Assembly (NCBI GenBank): GCA_021464415.1
Contig: CM038467.1
Span: 30,249,248 to 30,313,247, forward strand
Source of the DNA: Lonicera japonica
Lineage: Eukaryota; Streptophyta; Magnoliopsida; Dipsacales; Caprifoliaceae
Direction: 5' to 3'
DNA length: 64,000 nucleotides
Shown: one piece after another, positions 35,617 to 47,385 of the stretch
Position numbering within the stretch: position 1 is the first letter of the stretch
How the letters are laid out: the number at the start of each line of letters is the position of its first letter
Notes under the pieces: model-generated
The model's input: only the letters and a program-made list of their open reading frames with translations
What the model was told of the DNA's origin: nothing
The model's database searches: none
Translations under genes and position numbers: made by a program

Positions 35617-36748
35617 TACAATACATGCAATGCTTATCCACCATTTCATTAATTCCTCAATTGGGCAAACAAATGATCAAGAAGTTGACCATAAAGACCT
35701 ATATCTTCTTATTTTCCAAGTCTTCATGTTGTACATTCTATCCCCATTAAATCCTCAATTGGGCAAACAATGACTAAAAAGTTGACCATTGATTACAAAT
35801 GAGTGGCCTGGATTATAATAGCTTCTTAAATTATTTACAATCTACAACAAGCCACCCACATATTTGTTTTTTAGAAATTGGGAAAACAGAGCATTTACAT
35901 TCATATTTATATATCCATATAGTTTTGAAAAATAATTCCACCGGTCCCTGTTAAAGATAATAGAAAGCCTTACCATCTACACCGATTCCGATCACTGTAA
36001 TGCTAATCTTTTTCCTTTCTTTTTTCTAAATACATTATAATGTAAATCGACGAATTAACAGGAGAGAGTTCGATATGCCAAATTTTTACGTCTTGGTGAA
36101 TTGAATTGTTGAGGGGGTCGAGAAACAGGGGAGAGAGAAAACTAGGCGGACAAGCAAATTATAATCTACATTTTATACTTGTCGTTGTACTGGTAATATT
36201 ATTTTAGTCAAATTCTAATTGGTTTCATATATTAAGGGCCCGTTTGGTTGCGTAAATTATCTAATTTCATAAATTGTTTCATTGTAAATTGATTGATTGT
36301 AAATTTAACAATTGTGAATTGGTTTATTTTCAATTTACATGTGTTTGGAAAATTTAAGTATGAATACAAATATTATAAATTAACTAATTTCAAGGTGTTT
36401 GGCAATTAAAATTTGAATGAGATAACTTTGTTAATCTTAAGCATTATAATGACTTTTATACACACTTTTTGTTTCTATGCACCCATATTTGGTTTTTTTA
36501 CCAACATAAATTTTTTTATAATGCCTCAATTTAACATATTTGAATTATTTTTTCAAGGAGAAAAATATTCAACAAAAGTTAAACCACATAATTCAAATAG
36601 AATCTCCAAAATCCATTAAGCAAAGTATGAGCATAAAACCACGATATAATACGATTATACAAATAATAAAATATGATCCAAACTAAATATGTCATAATCA
36701 ACATAAAAATTTATACTATGTCTAAAGTCATAAAATAGACAAACTCGA

Positions 36749-38071
36749 TTACTTAAGATAATCATTCCACATACTAATTGCAATGGAATCCCGTAATGCT
36801 TTGGCTTCTTGAAGCTGTCTTTTGATTGACGACCTTTGTACAGTTTCATGAGACTGGCCTTCTGATTGGATGCCACAATCTGTGTTTTGCACCTGAGAAT
36901 CATATTCTTCATAAACCCAATCATCGCCCCCACATTCTACGCGAATATGATTATGCAAAACACATAACGCAACAACTAATTTGGCTTGAGTAGGAAATGA
37001 AAATGGGTGTGGCATCTTTAAAATAGCAAAGCGTGCCTTGAGAATGCCGAATATTCTCTCAACGGCATTTCTTAATGATGAGTGACGATGGTTAAACAAC
37101 TCTTTGGCATTTTGCGGTGCTTGACGACCATTACCAAATTCTTTCAAATGATACCTAACACCTCGATATGGTGCGATAAAATTTGGCAAATTAGGATACC
37201 CAGCATCAACAAGATAAAATTTACCTATTTAGAGAAGGAACTATTTTAGAAAAAAAATAAAATAAAAATTGTAAAGGGTATAAGTTGATACTTGATATAT
37301 ATGTACATACACATATTGGAAATGAATATTACCTTCCGGTACTTTAAAGTCTTTCTCCCTTGCAGCTAGTAAGACACGGCCATCTGCGGCTGATCCTTCC
37401 CAGCCTGATAGGACATGGGTAAATTTCAAGTCAAAAGAACAGGCTGCCATCACATTTTGTGAAATGTTGCCTTTTCTATCTCGAAATAATGCTTGCTCAT
37501 CAGCACCAACAATAACAGCAACATGAGTGCCATCAATAGCCCCTAAACAATCCTTCATTACGAAAAATAAATTTAGATTCTTGTATGAAATCCATAAACC
37601 ATTTACATGTGTACAACTCACGTAATTTTAATAAGAATTACCTGAAAATAAGGATAAAATCTAGAATCAGTTAAAATCTTTATTGGCGTATTGTTGGAAG
37701 AAGGTCGAATAAAATCGGTAGAGAGCTCTGTCAAGGCATGTAATACTTGATTGAAATATCGACTCACTGTTTCACCTGAATGTTGAAATCTCTCTTGAAC
37801 TAAACGATTTCCAGCACTATGCCCGACTGTGAAAAGAAACATGGCTAATTGCTCTTCGATTGCGACACGTGAAGTGTCATGTAGTATACCTTGTTTTCTA
37901 ACAATGTCGCATAATTTGTGAAATACTGGTAAATCCATCCGACAAACCTCCCGACATCGTACTTTATTACCATTAAGGATTTGTTTTCACCCTACTCATA
38001 TAATACAAACCAACTAATGCAGCTGCCATTTCTTCCATTTCCTGATATTCTTCATCAGAATCGTCCATCAT
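36749..38071 (-). CDS. PIF/Harbinger transposase (HARBI1-like, DDE_Tnp_4)
   Basis: Exons: (38071 or 37938)-37642, 37552-37333 and 37224-36749, joined by GT-AG introns (TTTTCAG/GTAATT; ATGAAG/GAT; CGGAAG/GTAATA; AAATAG/GTAA) that keep phase and give 330 residues from the ATG at 37938. The catalytic triad is visible: D in CLGAIDGTH, D in YLVDAGYPN, E in RNAVERIFG. An N-terminal helix-turn-helix-like part precedes it. An upstream ATG pair at 38066-38071 opens an acidic stretch (MMDDSDEEYQEMEE) typical of the family's N-terminus but ends in TAA about 100 bp on, so a small deletion or frameshift separates it. The catalytic core looks intact. Confidence 0.85.
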
Positions 38072-38560
38072 GTATTAATCTACATAATAACAATAACAGA
38101 TATCTGATTTTCATATAAATATAAATATCCATTATTCAAAAAATATAAATTAACTAACTATTAAACATAACAATATTTGTTATTTGAACCCACTCAATCA
38201 TAACAATTTAATCACAACAAACACGTACAAAAGTAAGGAAAATTCATAGAACACAAACAATAATCAAAATATTAGTTGATTTCATGTATGAAGTTAATGG
38301 GAATTCAAATTAGCATAAAATTTCTATAAAGTAGCCATACAAGTATTCCTCAAATATCAAATATAATGTGTAGCACCAAACTAAGTAGACATATAAGCAT
38401 AAAGTTTCTTAAGACATTATATTCACTACCATAAAGACCTTAAAAAGGCCAAGCGCAAAGGTCCTTTAAGTCTCAAGAAAGCAATAGCATTTTTTTCATC
38501 TCTAAGAGCACTCAAGGACTTAAAATCTCCTCTTCATTCAACTCTTCCATATTTTGCAAA

Positions 38561-39422
38561 TCATCTACGCATTTTTCGTACTTTGAAACACCCATTTGCT
38601 TCAACCTTTTGCTCCGCCTTAATCTTGGAAGCAGAAGCCATCTCGAAGAAAGCATTAGCTAATTTATCTCCCGTCTTAAGTCGTGGTTCTTTCGACTTGA
38701 ACTTGTAATGCCAGCTCGAGTTTTGTTTCTTGGCTTTCCAACTATCACATTGAAAAATTGAGTCCGAATTTGAACTAGATCCCTTCTTGTGTTGTAGAAA
38801 TTCTTTGGTTGAGGGGTAGTTGTTGATTACGCCCTTGCAATGTATTAGATTACTATTTCCCTCTTCGAATGCTACTTGAACACTTGAACCTTGATATTTT
38901 CCAGTAGCGCCGTTGAACCTAATATACTCAAGTGCGGTCATTAATTTTCCTAACCTATTTAGCCTTTCATAAATTTGTTCACTCATTACTTCATATAAGA
39001 TTGAAAGTCGATCATACAAAGGAAACCCTTTTCTTCGAAAAGCCTTCGCATCACCATGGACCTACATTTATACTAGTAAGTATTTTTTACATGGCATTAA
39101 ATATTAACTAGCTAACTAAAAAAAAATACTTACTGCAAGATAGTCATCCATTCCTTATCACCCGCAACAACCATTTTTTGGTATCATCCCAACCAAATCC
39201 ACTCACTTTGAGTAAAGCTCTAACAACTCCAAATTCTTTCTTCTTCAACACATTATAACGATTCTTGATTTGAGGCACATCCAAATTCATATTAAACTTA
39301 GTATTTATAGCTTGTGTGACCTTTCGATATACTTCAGTCTTGAACCCACTTTGAGTTATTCCTCCTTCATTATAATGCTCAATAAAAAGTTCCACTAAGT
39401 ATTCATCACGCGATGGCACCAC
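38561..39422 (-). pseudogene. Myb/SANT-like DNA-binding protein of the PIF/Harbinger element
   Basis: 39422-39144 encodes a Myb/SANT-like domain (LVELFIEHYNEG, then IKNRYNVLKKKE and GWDDTKKW). It is followed after a short intron by 39019-38561 with HGDAKAFRRKGFPLYDRL and a basic C-terminus (KVRKMRR). This pairing of a Myb-like protein with the transposase is the rule for PIF/Harbinger; the Myb-like partner helps the transposase reach the nucleus and bind termini. An A6 run at 39174-39179 (coding strand), where A7 would keep frame into VVAGDKEWM, breaks the ORF. This could be a real mutation or a homopolymer error. Confidence 0.75.
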
Positions 39423-41592
39423 TCTGCCTTTGATCGAGATTCCTTCGTATACTTGTTAAAATTGTAATGTCAATAAGGCATTTGCCAATCATATCCATAT
39501 CTTGTAAAATTAAATTGTCAAATGACCTTCCTATAATGGTCAAAATCACCCAAAACAACACAAAAACTATAAAAGAGTAGAGCATATTATGAGTTTAATA
39601 ATAGAGCTTCTTTTACTTTTATCAAACATATTGTATTAATACCTGCAGATTACATACATCTGCTACAATCTCATATCGCGAATTGAAGGAGAGCATAGTT
39701 CACAAAGTAGTATAGTTTATATCGCCATTTTAGTCTAAGAAAACTTATGCCCAAAAGAATACTAAAACATGCTAAACTCTGCTTGACTGCAGCCCTAACT
39801 CTAAGCCGATGTAGTTTCAAACCATAATCCATTTTAAGTTTTTTTAACTGTGCTTATGTTCTAAACCCAAAAATAAATATAATTTTGGAGTATTATTGAC
39901 GCATTAATTGATCTCTATGCGGATGAGGGCTGCCATGTGCCTTCTGCTAGATCATGGTACTACTATCTTTACACTCAAAATTAATGATTCAATGTTGACC
40001 ATTAACATCACATTTTATTATTTATTAATAACAAAACCCAAAGTAAACATATCCAATTTGTTCCAAGTCACCCACCCAAATTCATTCTATCCTTTAAATT
40101 ATATTATATTATATCAACAACAGTACGCACATTAATTTTCTTTCCTTTAGTGTAAAAATCACTGCAAGCTACTCTCTTCTTGGGCTTAATTTCTTGAAAC
40201 TTAATTTATATAATTATATATATATATTCTAAGAACAACTGTTCATTTAGAAAGTAAAGGTCATTCTTTTCATACTTTCAAATGATTGTGACTTTTACAT
40301 GCAAGCAAATATCACATTCAATTCGTTCATACTAGCTCACTCTTTTTTAACTACAGAGCTCACAATAAACATAGCTCATAATTCCAAGTGAGTCCACAAT
40401 TCCAAGTGAGTCCACTAAACAGAGCATGTATATGGTAAATATACACTTAAAGGTTAAGACGCCTTGTCTTTTTATTTCTTTAAATTTTTTTTCAAACTCT
40501 AAAAAAAATTACCTTTTTTTTTTGTTTTTATAAATAAGTTATTAATATCTTTTGGACAATATTCAAATTTTATTATTTTTTAAAATATAAACACTAAAAA
40601 GTAAAAAGGGAAACTCACTAAGTAACTAATAAATCACTCTTAAGTACTCCCCTTTTAGTGCAATGGAGAGTAAGGAAATGAAAGGCTAAGCTTCAGTTCT
40701 CTGTACTTTGTCTTTCGTTGATTTGATTTTACAAAAAGTAGACAACATTGTTGGTAGGTATTTTCTGTCCATTGTGGAATTTCTAACTAGTTGTTTGGTA
40801 TTCCTATGGTCTCTAAAAGGATGTCATCACACACTTTTAGGACAATCATTATCTATATCTATACTAACACTAATACTAATAATAATATAGAAATCCAATA
40901 GAACAATGAAAAAAGAAAATGGCAAATAAAAACATTGCTTTAACAATTACCAAAGGCAAACTACAAATTCTTTTAGGCATTTTGTCGAACATGTAGCGTG
41001 CGCATAAAATTACCAAAGTATCAATTGAACAAACCTCCAAAGCAATAATCCAAGGAAGATTGTTACTTACCTTAGCAACAGTGAAGCTAACGAATGCAAA
41101 GGAAGAAGAGTAGCCCCAAATTCAGTAGAAATCAACTCCTCATGATTTAGCTACATAAGAAAAATCCAATTAAGCCCCATATAAGATAAAAACTACATAG
41201 ACTAACCCCCAATCGAAGGAAATCCCAAATCTAAAAACCCTAGAACAAAATCGCCAATAAAAAGTGAAATCTGTGTAGAGAAGCTTTCGCAATTTAAAAC
41301 CCTAGAAGAGTTGTAAAGAGAGAGAGAGAGAGAGAGACGAACCTGTGGAGACGAGATGGAGGTCGGGATGTCAAGCGTGGTCGGCGTGGAGCAGCGAGAA
41401 TTGTCCAATTTAAAATAGAGTAATTTTAAGTTGGGTGAGAAATTACCTAATTCATGATTTTATAAATTAACTTAAATTGTTTAATTTTAAACTAAACAAT
41501 TTATACAAACCAAACACTCATGGTTAATGTAACTATCAATTAGTTAATTTTAAATTAGTTAATTGACAATTTAAGGGTGAACCAAACGGGCC
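39423..41592. other. non-coding part of the PIF/Harbinger element
   Basis: Long leader region upstream of both minus-strand genes. A short ORF at 41408-41202 begins MDNSRCSTPTTLDIPTSISS and meets a possible donor (CACAG/GTTCGT); it might be a 5' exon of the Myb-like gene but this is weak. GA microsatellite at 41320-41337. Confidence 0.4.
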
Positions 41593-42879
41593 CTAAGTTT
41601 TCGTGCAATTCCATATATTAACTTACTATCTATTAATAAATTAAATAATAGTTATGCCTAGCTATATATATGTTACATTTGAAAGTGTTTAAAACATAAA
41701 TATCCAAATCACAATTATATTAACTTATAAATTAAATCATATTTATGCCTACCTATATATTTTATTAAATTTGAAAGAATTTAAAAGATATCCATATTTT
41801 AATTTATTTTCATACATTAACTAACTATCAATTGATAAAGGATATTCTTAAATAGACCTACAATATTATTCTTGTCATCAATCAAAACTAAATATATATA
41901 TGAACCAAAAAAAGGCGTATAACCCTTTCTTCTCACAAAATTTCTCTGTAACCTACAAAAACAACCTTCTCACCCCACTTGCAACTTACCATTCTCACCC
42001 CATATATTTAACAAAAGCCAAACGAATCCTTAAATTATCATCTTTCATGTACTTTTCACGATCTACCATAAAATTACTCTACCCCAATTGTTTACCCAAC
42101 CCCATTATTTTCTCCCCTCCCCCTTTCTTTCCATTTTTTTTTTTTGGATTCATTGACCTCTTTAATTCCTCTAATCTAGACTCCTCGTCCAGTCGTCCCT
42201 ATGACTACTGGCAACATTGATGACTGGCGCGATGACATGGTGCCATAATGAATGAGATCACATGTTGAGATAACCCATATGATGGTGGGTAAGAATATAT
42301 ATATACACACACAAATTATAACAAATATATATATATACAAACAAATATATTTTATGAAGAGGAATTCTTTTACTTTAATGAAAAGAGGGGATGCCAATTT
42401 GGAGTAGTAATTTGATAATTTTTTCTATAAAATGTTGTAATAAATAGATCATCTCTACTAAACTTCACATAAGAACTTAGAAGTGAGTGTATTGAAAAAT
42501 TCATATATATCTGTATTTTCGGCCATTTAAAATTTTGAAAATTATTTCACCCATTTCTAAATTAAATATTTTTATGAAATTTCGTGGATATGATCTATAC
42601 ACTATATAAATCATCTTTAGAAATTTTCATTAATAAAATCATCAAATTACCACTCCAAATGGGAATCACTTTTTTTTATTAAAGTGGGGAATCCCTCTCT
42701 CTCTCTCTCTCTCTCTGTCTCTATATATATATATAGGTAAAATAATGCATCAATGCACCTACCTACATTTTTACATTACGGTTAATTTGTATATTATGGT
42801 TAAATTAACACATATTTATTTTATTGACGGGGCATGATAATTCAAATATTGTTATACTATCCATTTGATAATAATATGA

Positions 42880-43330
42880 AAAATGATAGTAAAAATAGTT
42901 GATTTTTGTGAAAAGTAAAAAAATAAGATGAGACATGCAATGAAATGTCTTCTTAGTTTATGATTTTTTTTCCATGGAAAAATTATCTTTAGGGGTTGAG
43001 TGAGAAAAAAATTTCACAAAAAATAATTAAAGATGATAGACAGATCTACTCATAAAAATGACCATGGGATAGAGCACAATTTCATCACATGCATCAACAT
43101 ATTTACTAATATCTCATACAAATCAAGAGTTTTTCTTTTCATTACGTGTTATATCAAACTGATCCTAAATCTATTAATGATGTTCAATTATAAGGTTCAC
43201 GCCAGTCTTATTAAAAAAAATGTTTAATACGATATATATTTGATTATACTCAAAAGTAATAAAAAAAAAACTAAATTATATTGCGATAACTCATAACTCT
43301 GGTCCTAAAGATGATAATAACATCAAGTAA
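42880..43330. repeat. diverged copy of the second half of the 1.03-kb array unit
   Basis: Runs parallel to 58452-58860 (GAGACATGCAATGAAATGTC, ACCATGGGATAGAGCAC, CTATTAATGATGTTCAATTA and GATACGATATATATTTGA are recognisable). It links this spacer to the tandem array near the right end of the window. The flanking parts, 41671-42061 and 43331-44079, are AT-rich and without a gene. Confidence 0.6.
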
Positions 43331-44079
43331 TGGCCCTTTCAACTTTTACTAAAGTCGTCATTGTTCGTATAAATGAAGTTTTGTTCATTGGTCTCCTATG
43401 GAGTCTTTGAGTTCACATTTACACGTTAATAGGAACATCATGGACCATTGCAGCCAATTGTCAGCTGTCCATCAATTTTGAGGCATTTATCATAGTGCTT
43501 TAAATATATTATGGTTCAATTAACACATTTTTACGTTGTTTACGGGCTACGACAATTCAAATAGTGTTATACTAACTCTTCTAATGATGTTTAATATGAT
43601 ATAAACTTGATGCAATTGCTAATTTTTGATAGAACCTAGTACACACACCATCGTATTGAATACTAACAAAATTCCATAATAATTGAAAATTTCGAAAATA
43701 AAATCTCAAATTGAACCATTCAGAAGCAAATATGAATTCAAAAATATAAATGTACAAGTAGGAAGCTAGTGTAGACAATAAGCCAGAAAAAAGATCTTGA
43801 ACGCAATCATGGAGACTAATATATAAGAAATTGATGTATCCGATACAATGTTTTATCTGTGATGTAAATTTTCTAATTTCCAAGCTTCTAGTTCTAATTA
43901 ATATATGTTTAAAAGTATTGATCTACAAAATCCATTTCAGTACAAAATTTTATTAAAAAAAATAATTAATATATATTGCAAAGGACCATTTCAGTACAAT
44001 TTCACTTGAAAAGTTAATTAATGCCAAATGAACGACTTCCCAATTGGAGATGTACTCACATTAACTAACTTTGCAGTGA

Positions 44080-46461
44080 AAATTGCTGTATTTTTCCAAT
44101 GGAAGAATATTAAATATGAACGATTAGGATTATATAATTTATTTGTTTCCAAAAAAAATTAAAATAGAAAATATATTTTCTTGATTAGTTTTTATTACTA
44201 AAATAAGTTTCAATGCCATAAAAAATCAGTTCTTCAAAAAAAAAATAAAAAAATAGCATAATATAAAACGCCAAATATTATCTAGATGGCCTCATATTAG
44301 TTAGGACAACTATTTTTTTTTTATTTTTTTTTTGGTCTAGATACTTTCTAGTACCACAGAAAGTCCGGGCCAGATTTAATCCCTGTTCGCAGAACATTAG
44401 CCACCAGATATTTTTGCAGCTACCAGGATTCGACCTGGGGAGTTCCCAGTCGAACCCAGCACTAATCTCAGTGCGCTACAACTGGGCCACTTGCTGGTGG
44501 TTATTTATTTTTTATTTAAAAACTTATAAACCACTCTGATCTGTCTCAGTCTAATATTTTTTTTATAAAATAAATTTCACTACTTTGTGGTAAATCGCAT
44601 TTTTTTACAAATAAAATTCAATTTGCATAATGTCTGAGTAGTATATTACTTTTAACCCTTTACTCCACCTCTTATAGAAACAGTAATTGGATGTGTGGTC
44701 TAATAACAAAGCTAGGACATTTTCCTTGTGTTCCCCTCGGCTTGTAATTCGGTCTAATAACAAAACTAGAACATTTCCCTAACGTTTCCCTTGGAATGTA
44801 ATTCAGACATACTTGGCAAGCATGTTTGCAAAATGGTAATATATCAATATGAAAATAATATATCTATTTTATTATAATGAACCAAAAGTGAATATAAATT
44901 TGCTGATCCTCATTTAAGGTTGACGTAATTTGTCTTAATCCTCAAGTACATTACATAAATGTGGGAAGAAAATAATCCATTGTTGTTCATCTCTCTTGAA
45001 TTCTTCTTCTTTTTATCGATTTTGGTATTTTGTGGTTGTTTGTTTGAATTGATGGGGTATTGGGATTGATTTTAGAGAAGGACAAAGGAAAATTTTGAGT
45101 TCTCTCTCTAAAAACTTTTGGGTTTTTTCCTTACTGTGTAGAATGATGATTAATGGTGGTAAAAGAAGAAAAAAATGTGGTGAGTGGCCGGTTTTTTCTC
45201 TTTCTAGACAAGAAATATGTTTAGTTTCTAGAAAGAAATTAGCATGTAGGAGGGAGATCACCGGGAGTGAGTAAACGGAGGGGAAGATGGGTGGTCGCCG
45301 GTGGTTGGCGAATGGCAGGGAAGAGGAGAGGTCACGGGCGGGGGTTAGTGTTAAGGATGGGTTAAAAATCATAATAGAGATGAAAAATAAGATGGGGAGG
45401 GGCATTTTGATCAAAACAAGTTGAAAACGAATTAAAAATACGTTAATGCTTTCAAGATTTAGGGGGTCATGTATAATAAAAATTATTTTAAGGGGTTTTC
45501 TCAAATACCACTACTAGCATACAGTTATGTCAATAAACCCATTTTTACGGCTTGCAATGAAATGCTTATCCATCCTTCCATCAATCCCTCAATTTGGCAA
45601 ATAATGACTAGGAAGTGGACCATAAAGTCCCATCCCCATCTCCTAATTTTCTAAGTCTTCATTTTGTAGAATCATTTATCATACACGCAATGTTGACCAT
45701 AATGACTTTTGCTTTTCTTCCTAATTGATTGACCATAAAGACTTTAACGGCTAATAAAATCAACCATTCTAGGAACAAATGAATACGAAATTATTTACCC
45801 TACTCTCAAACCGAAAAGAATTAATAGTAGAACCCAACTCATTTAACATTACCTTCTCTGAATAAATTTTTTAAACCACCCACTGAGCATTTCTTTTAAA
45901 CTCCACCGAAGAGAGATCCTCAAAGACGACACTTCTCTAATTGCATAAAAATTGCTAAGACCTCAGCCACCTCAACGTAAATGCAACCATCAAAACTTCT
46001 CACCTTCTTTGTTCCGATACACCGTTCCAATATCTCGAATTGCAACATTACTCGATGCAACAATATCCATATTGAAACGGCACCAATGATGCCTTTGTTT
46101 TCACCACTTAATTAACTACCGGATTTCTTCGTTTGTCATTCAAATGCGGTTGTGATTCTTCAATGTTTGAGAGAAAGGCAGCCACTCTGACGGCCACGAG
46201 CGATGCCACTAAATGAACATATTTGAACTTCCATTGGCTCATGTCCCACCATAAAAACCGGCACATGATGATAAACAATTTAAAGAAAACTCCCCCTTAG
46301 AAAACTAATTATCAATTAATAAATTAAATCATAGTTATATAGACGTATTTATTTCATTGGATTTTAAATTGCTTTAAAATATTCAAATTCTAATTTGCTT
46401 TCACTCTAACTAATTAACCATCTACTAATAAATAAAATCATAGTTATGCTTGCGTATATAC
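44080..46461. repeat. paralogous spacer, copy 1
   Basis: 44080-44800 resembles 55180-55620, and 45040-46461 resembles 53450-55050. The order differs from a simple repeat because the array is direct and wraps. It contains RNase-H-like relics (see findings) but no intact gene. It is interrupted by a SINE-like insertion (44311-44500) and ends at the copia insertion. Confidence 0.6.
44311..44500 (-). mobile_element. tRNA-derived SINE-like element
   Basis: On the minus strand it starts CCACCAGCAAGTGGCCCAG with a box-A-like TGGCCCAGTTGTAGCGC, then a box-B-like GGTTCGACTGG about 40 bases on. It ends in an A-rich tail (T-rich on plus, 44311-44333). The paralogous spacer at about 55345 reads AGGACAATTGTTTATTAG without it, which supports an insertion. 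Confidence 0.6.
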
Positions 46462-46974
46462 TGTTAGGAATAATTGAGTGTCCTAGACAACATCAATTCT
46501 AGGATCGTGCATCATATCTAGTGCCAAGAGATTACAAAAGAGAAATGTGTGTACCTGTCTCCATTGGAATTGATTGATCGATGCAGCGGACTTTAGCGTC
46601 AATTTCCGTATGGCAATTGATCTTCCAACCCTTTCCCCTTCTATATCCCTTAGTATTCTCCTTAAGAGGATGTAGAGAATAGCTCTGTTGTATGTCTCCA
46701 TTGATAGAAGACAACTTATATAAGGATGGATGGGTTGGGGACCAATGCCGCAATTACATAAGTTCACCTTGAACTTTCCGATAATTCTATTTCCGCCCCT
46801 CATAGAAATAGAATTCACATAATGGCATCTACACATTATTTCCATGACAAATAACTTCAAGCCTACTTAAAACATTAAATTAGATCACTTAATTTTAGGC
46901 TTGTAAATGATGACACACATTAATAATATACATGTGTGGACCAAAGTAAGATTAATATAAAAATTAATCCAACA
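46462..46974 (-). repeat. copia LTR, 513 bp, 3' LTR of the minus-strand element
   Basis: On the minus strand it begins TGTTGGATTAATT and ends TTCCTAACA. It is preceded by the polypurine-like CCCAGTGGGAGAT (46975-46987 on plus). It forms, with 26 more bases, the left 539-bp arm (46462-47000) of an inverted repeat with 51310-51848. Confidence 0.9.
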
Positions 46975-47385
46975 ATCTCCCACTGGGCCACATATGTATC
47001 CTGCCAAATGTGTTTAACCTTAGTGAGCTCAGAACTTGTCATCATAACCTTAGGTTATCAAACAATCTCGTCTATCAATTATGCCAATATAGAACCAAAG
47101 CGGCCTTTGTTACATTAATCGTAACTCGACCCATCAATGATCACGTATACCAACACAATCAAATGACATAGATCAATCATGGTGTGCAGCATGGAAATTA
47201 CATGTAATGTGATCCAAACATGCCTATTTCCAACTGGTCCTCTTTATTGAGATCAAAACCTCAAAATACTTAAACAGAGTGTAATAAACCGAATACTTTG
47301 TTTCTGCAGAAACTAAACCAAATACATATAAATGTAATCCAAAGCATACATAGAGCAACAACACAAACTTAAATACAAACTCCCA

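Larger units (their letters stand above)
36236..41593. mobile_element. PIF/Harbinger element, 5358 bp, with two genes and TAA target duplication
   Basis: Both ends show GGGCCCGTTTGGTT, inverted (right end reads AACCAAACGGGCCC). TAA stands on both sides (36233-36235 and 41594-41596), the typical 3-bp TWA target of this superfamily. Copy A carries the empty site at 21211-21230 (ATATTAAGTTTTCGTGC). Inside are a DDE transposase gene and a Myb/SANT-like gene, both on the minus strand, as expected for an autonomous element. Each has a probable frame break, so activity is doubtful. Confidence 0.92.
29134..42635. repeat. segmental duplication, copy B
   Basis: Counterpart of 15177-28395. Matching stretches are 29134-33715, 35617-36235 plus 41594-41670, and 42062-42635. 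Extra material in copy B is 33716-35616 and the PIF/Harbinger element at 36236-41593. Gene order and orientation are the same in both, so this is a direct tandem duplication of about 13 kb. Confidence 0.75.

Noticed and set aside
44333..44500. tRNA gene candidate
   Set aside because: Has box-A and box-B-like motifs but no cloverleaf that I can draw, and an A-tail; SINE is the better reading.
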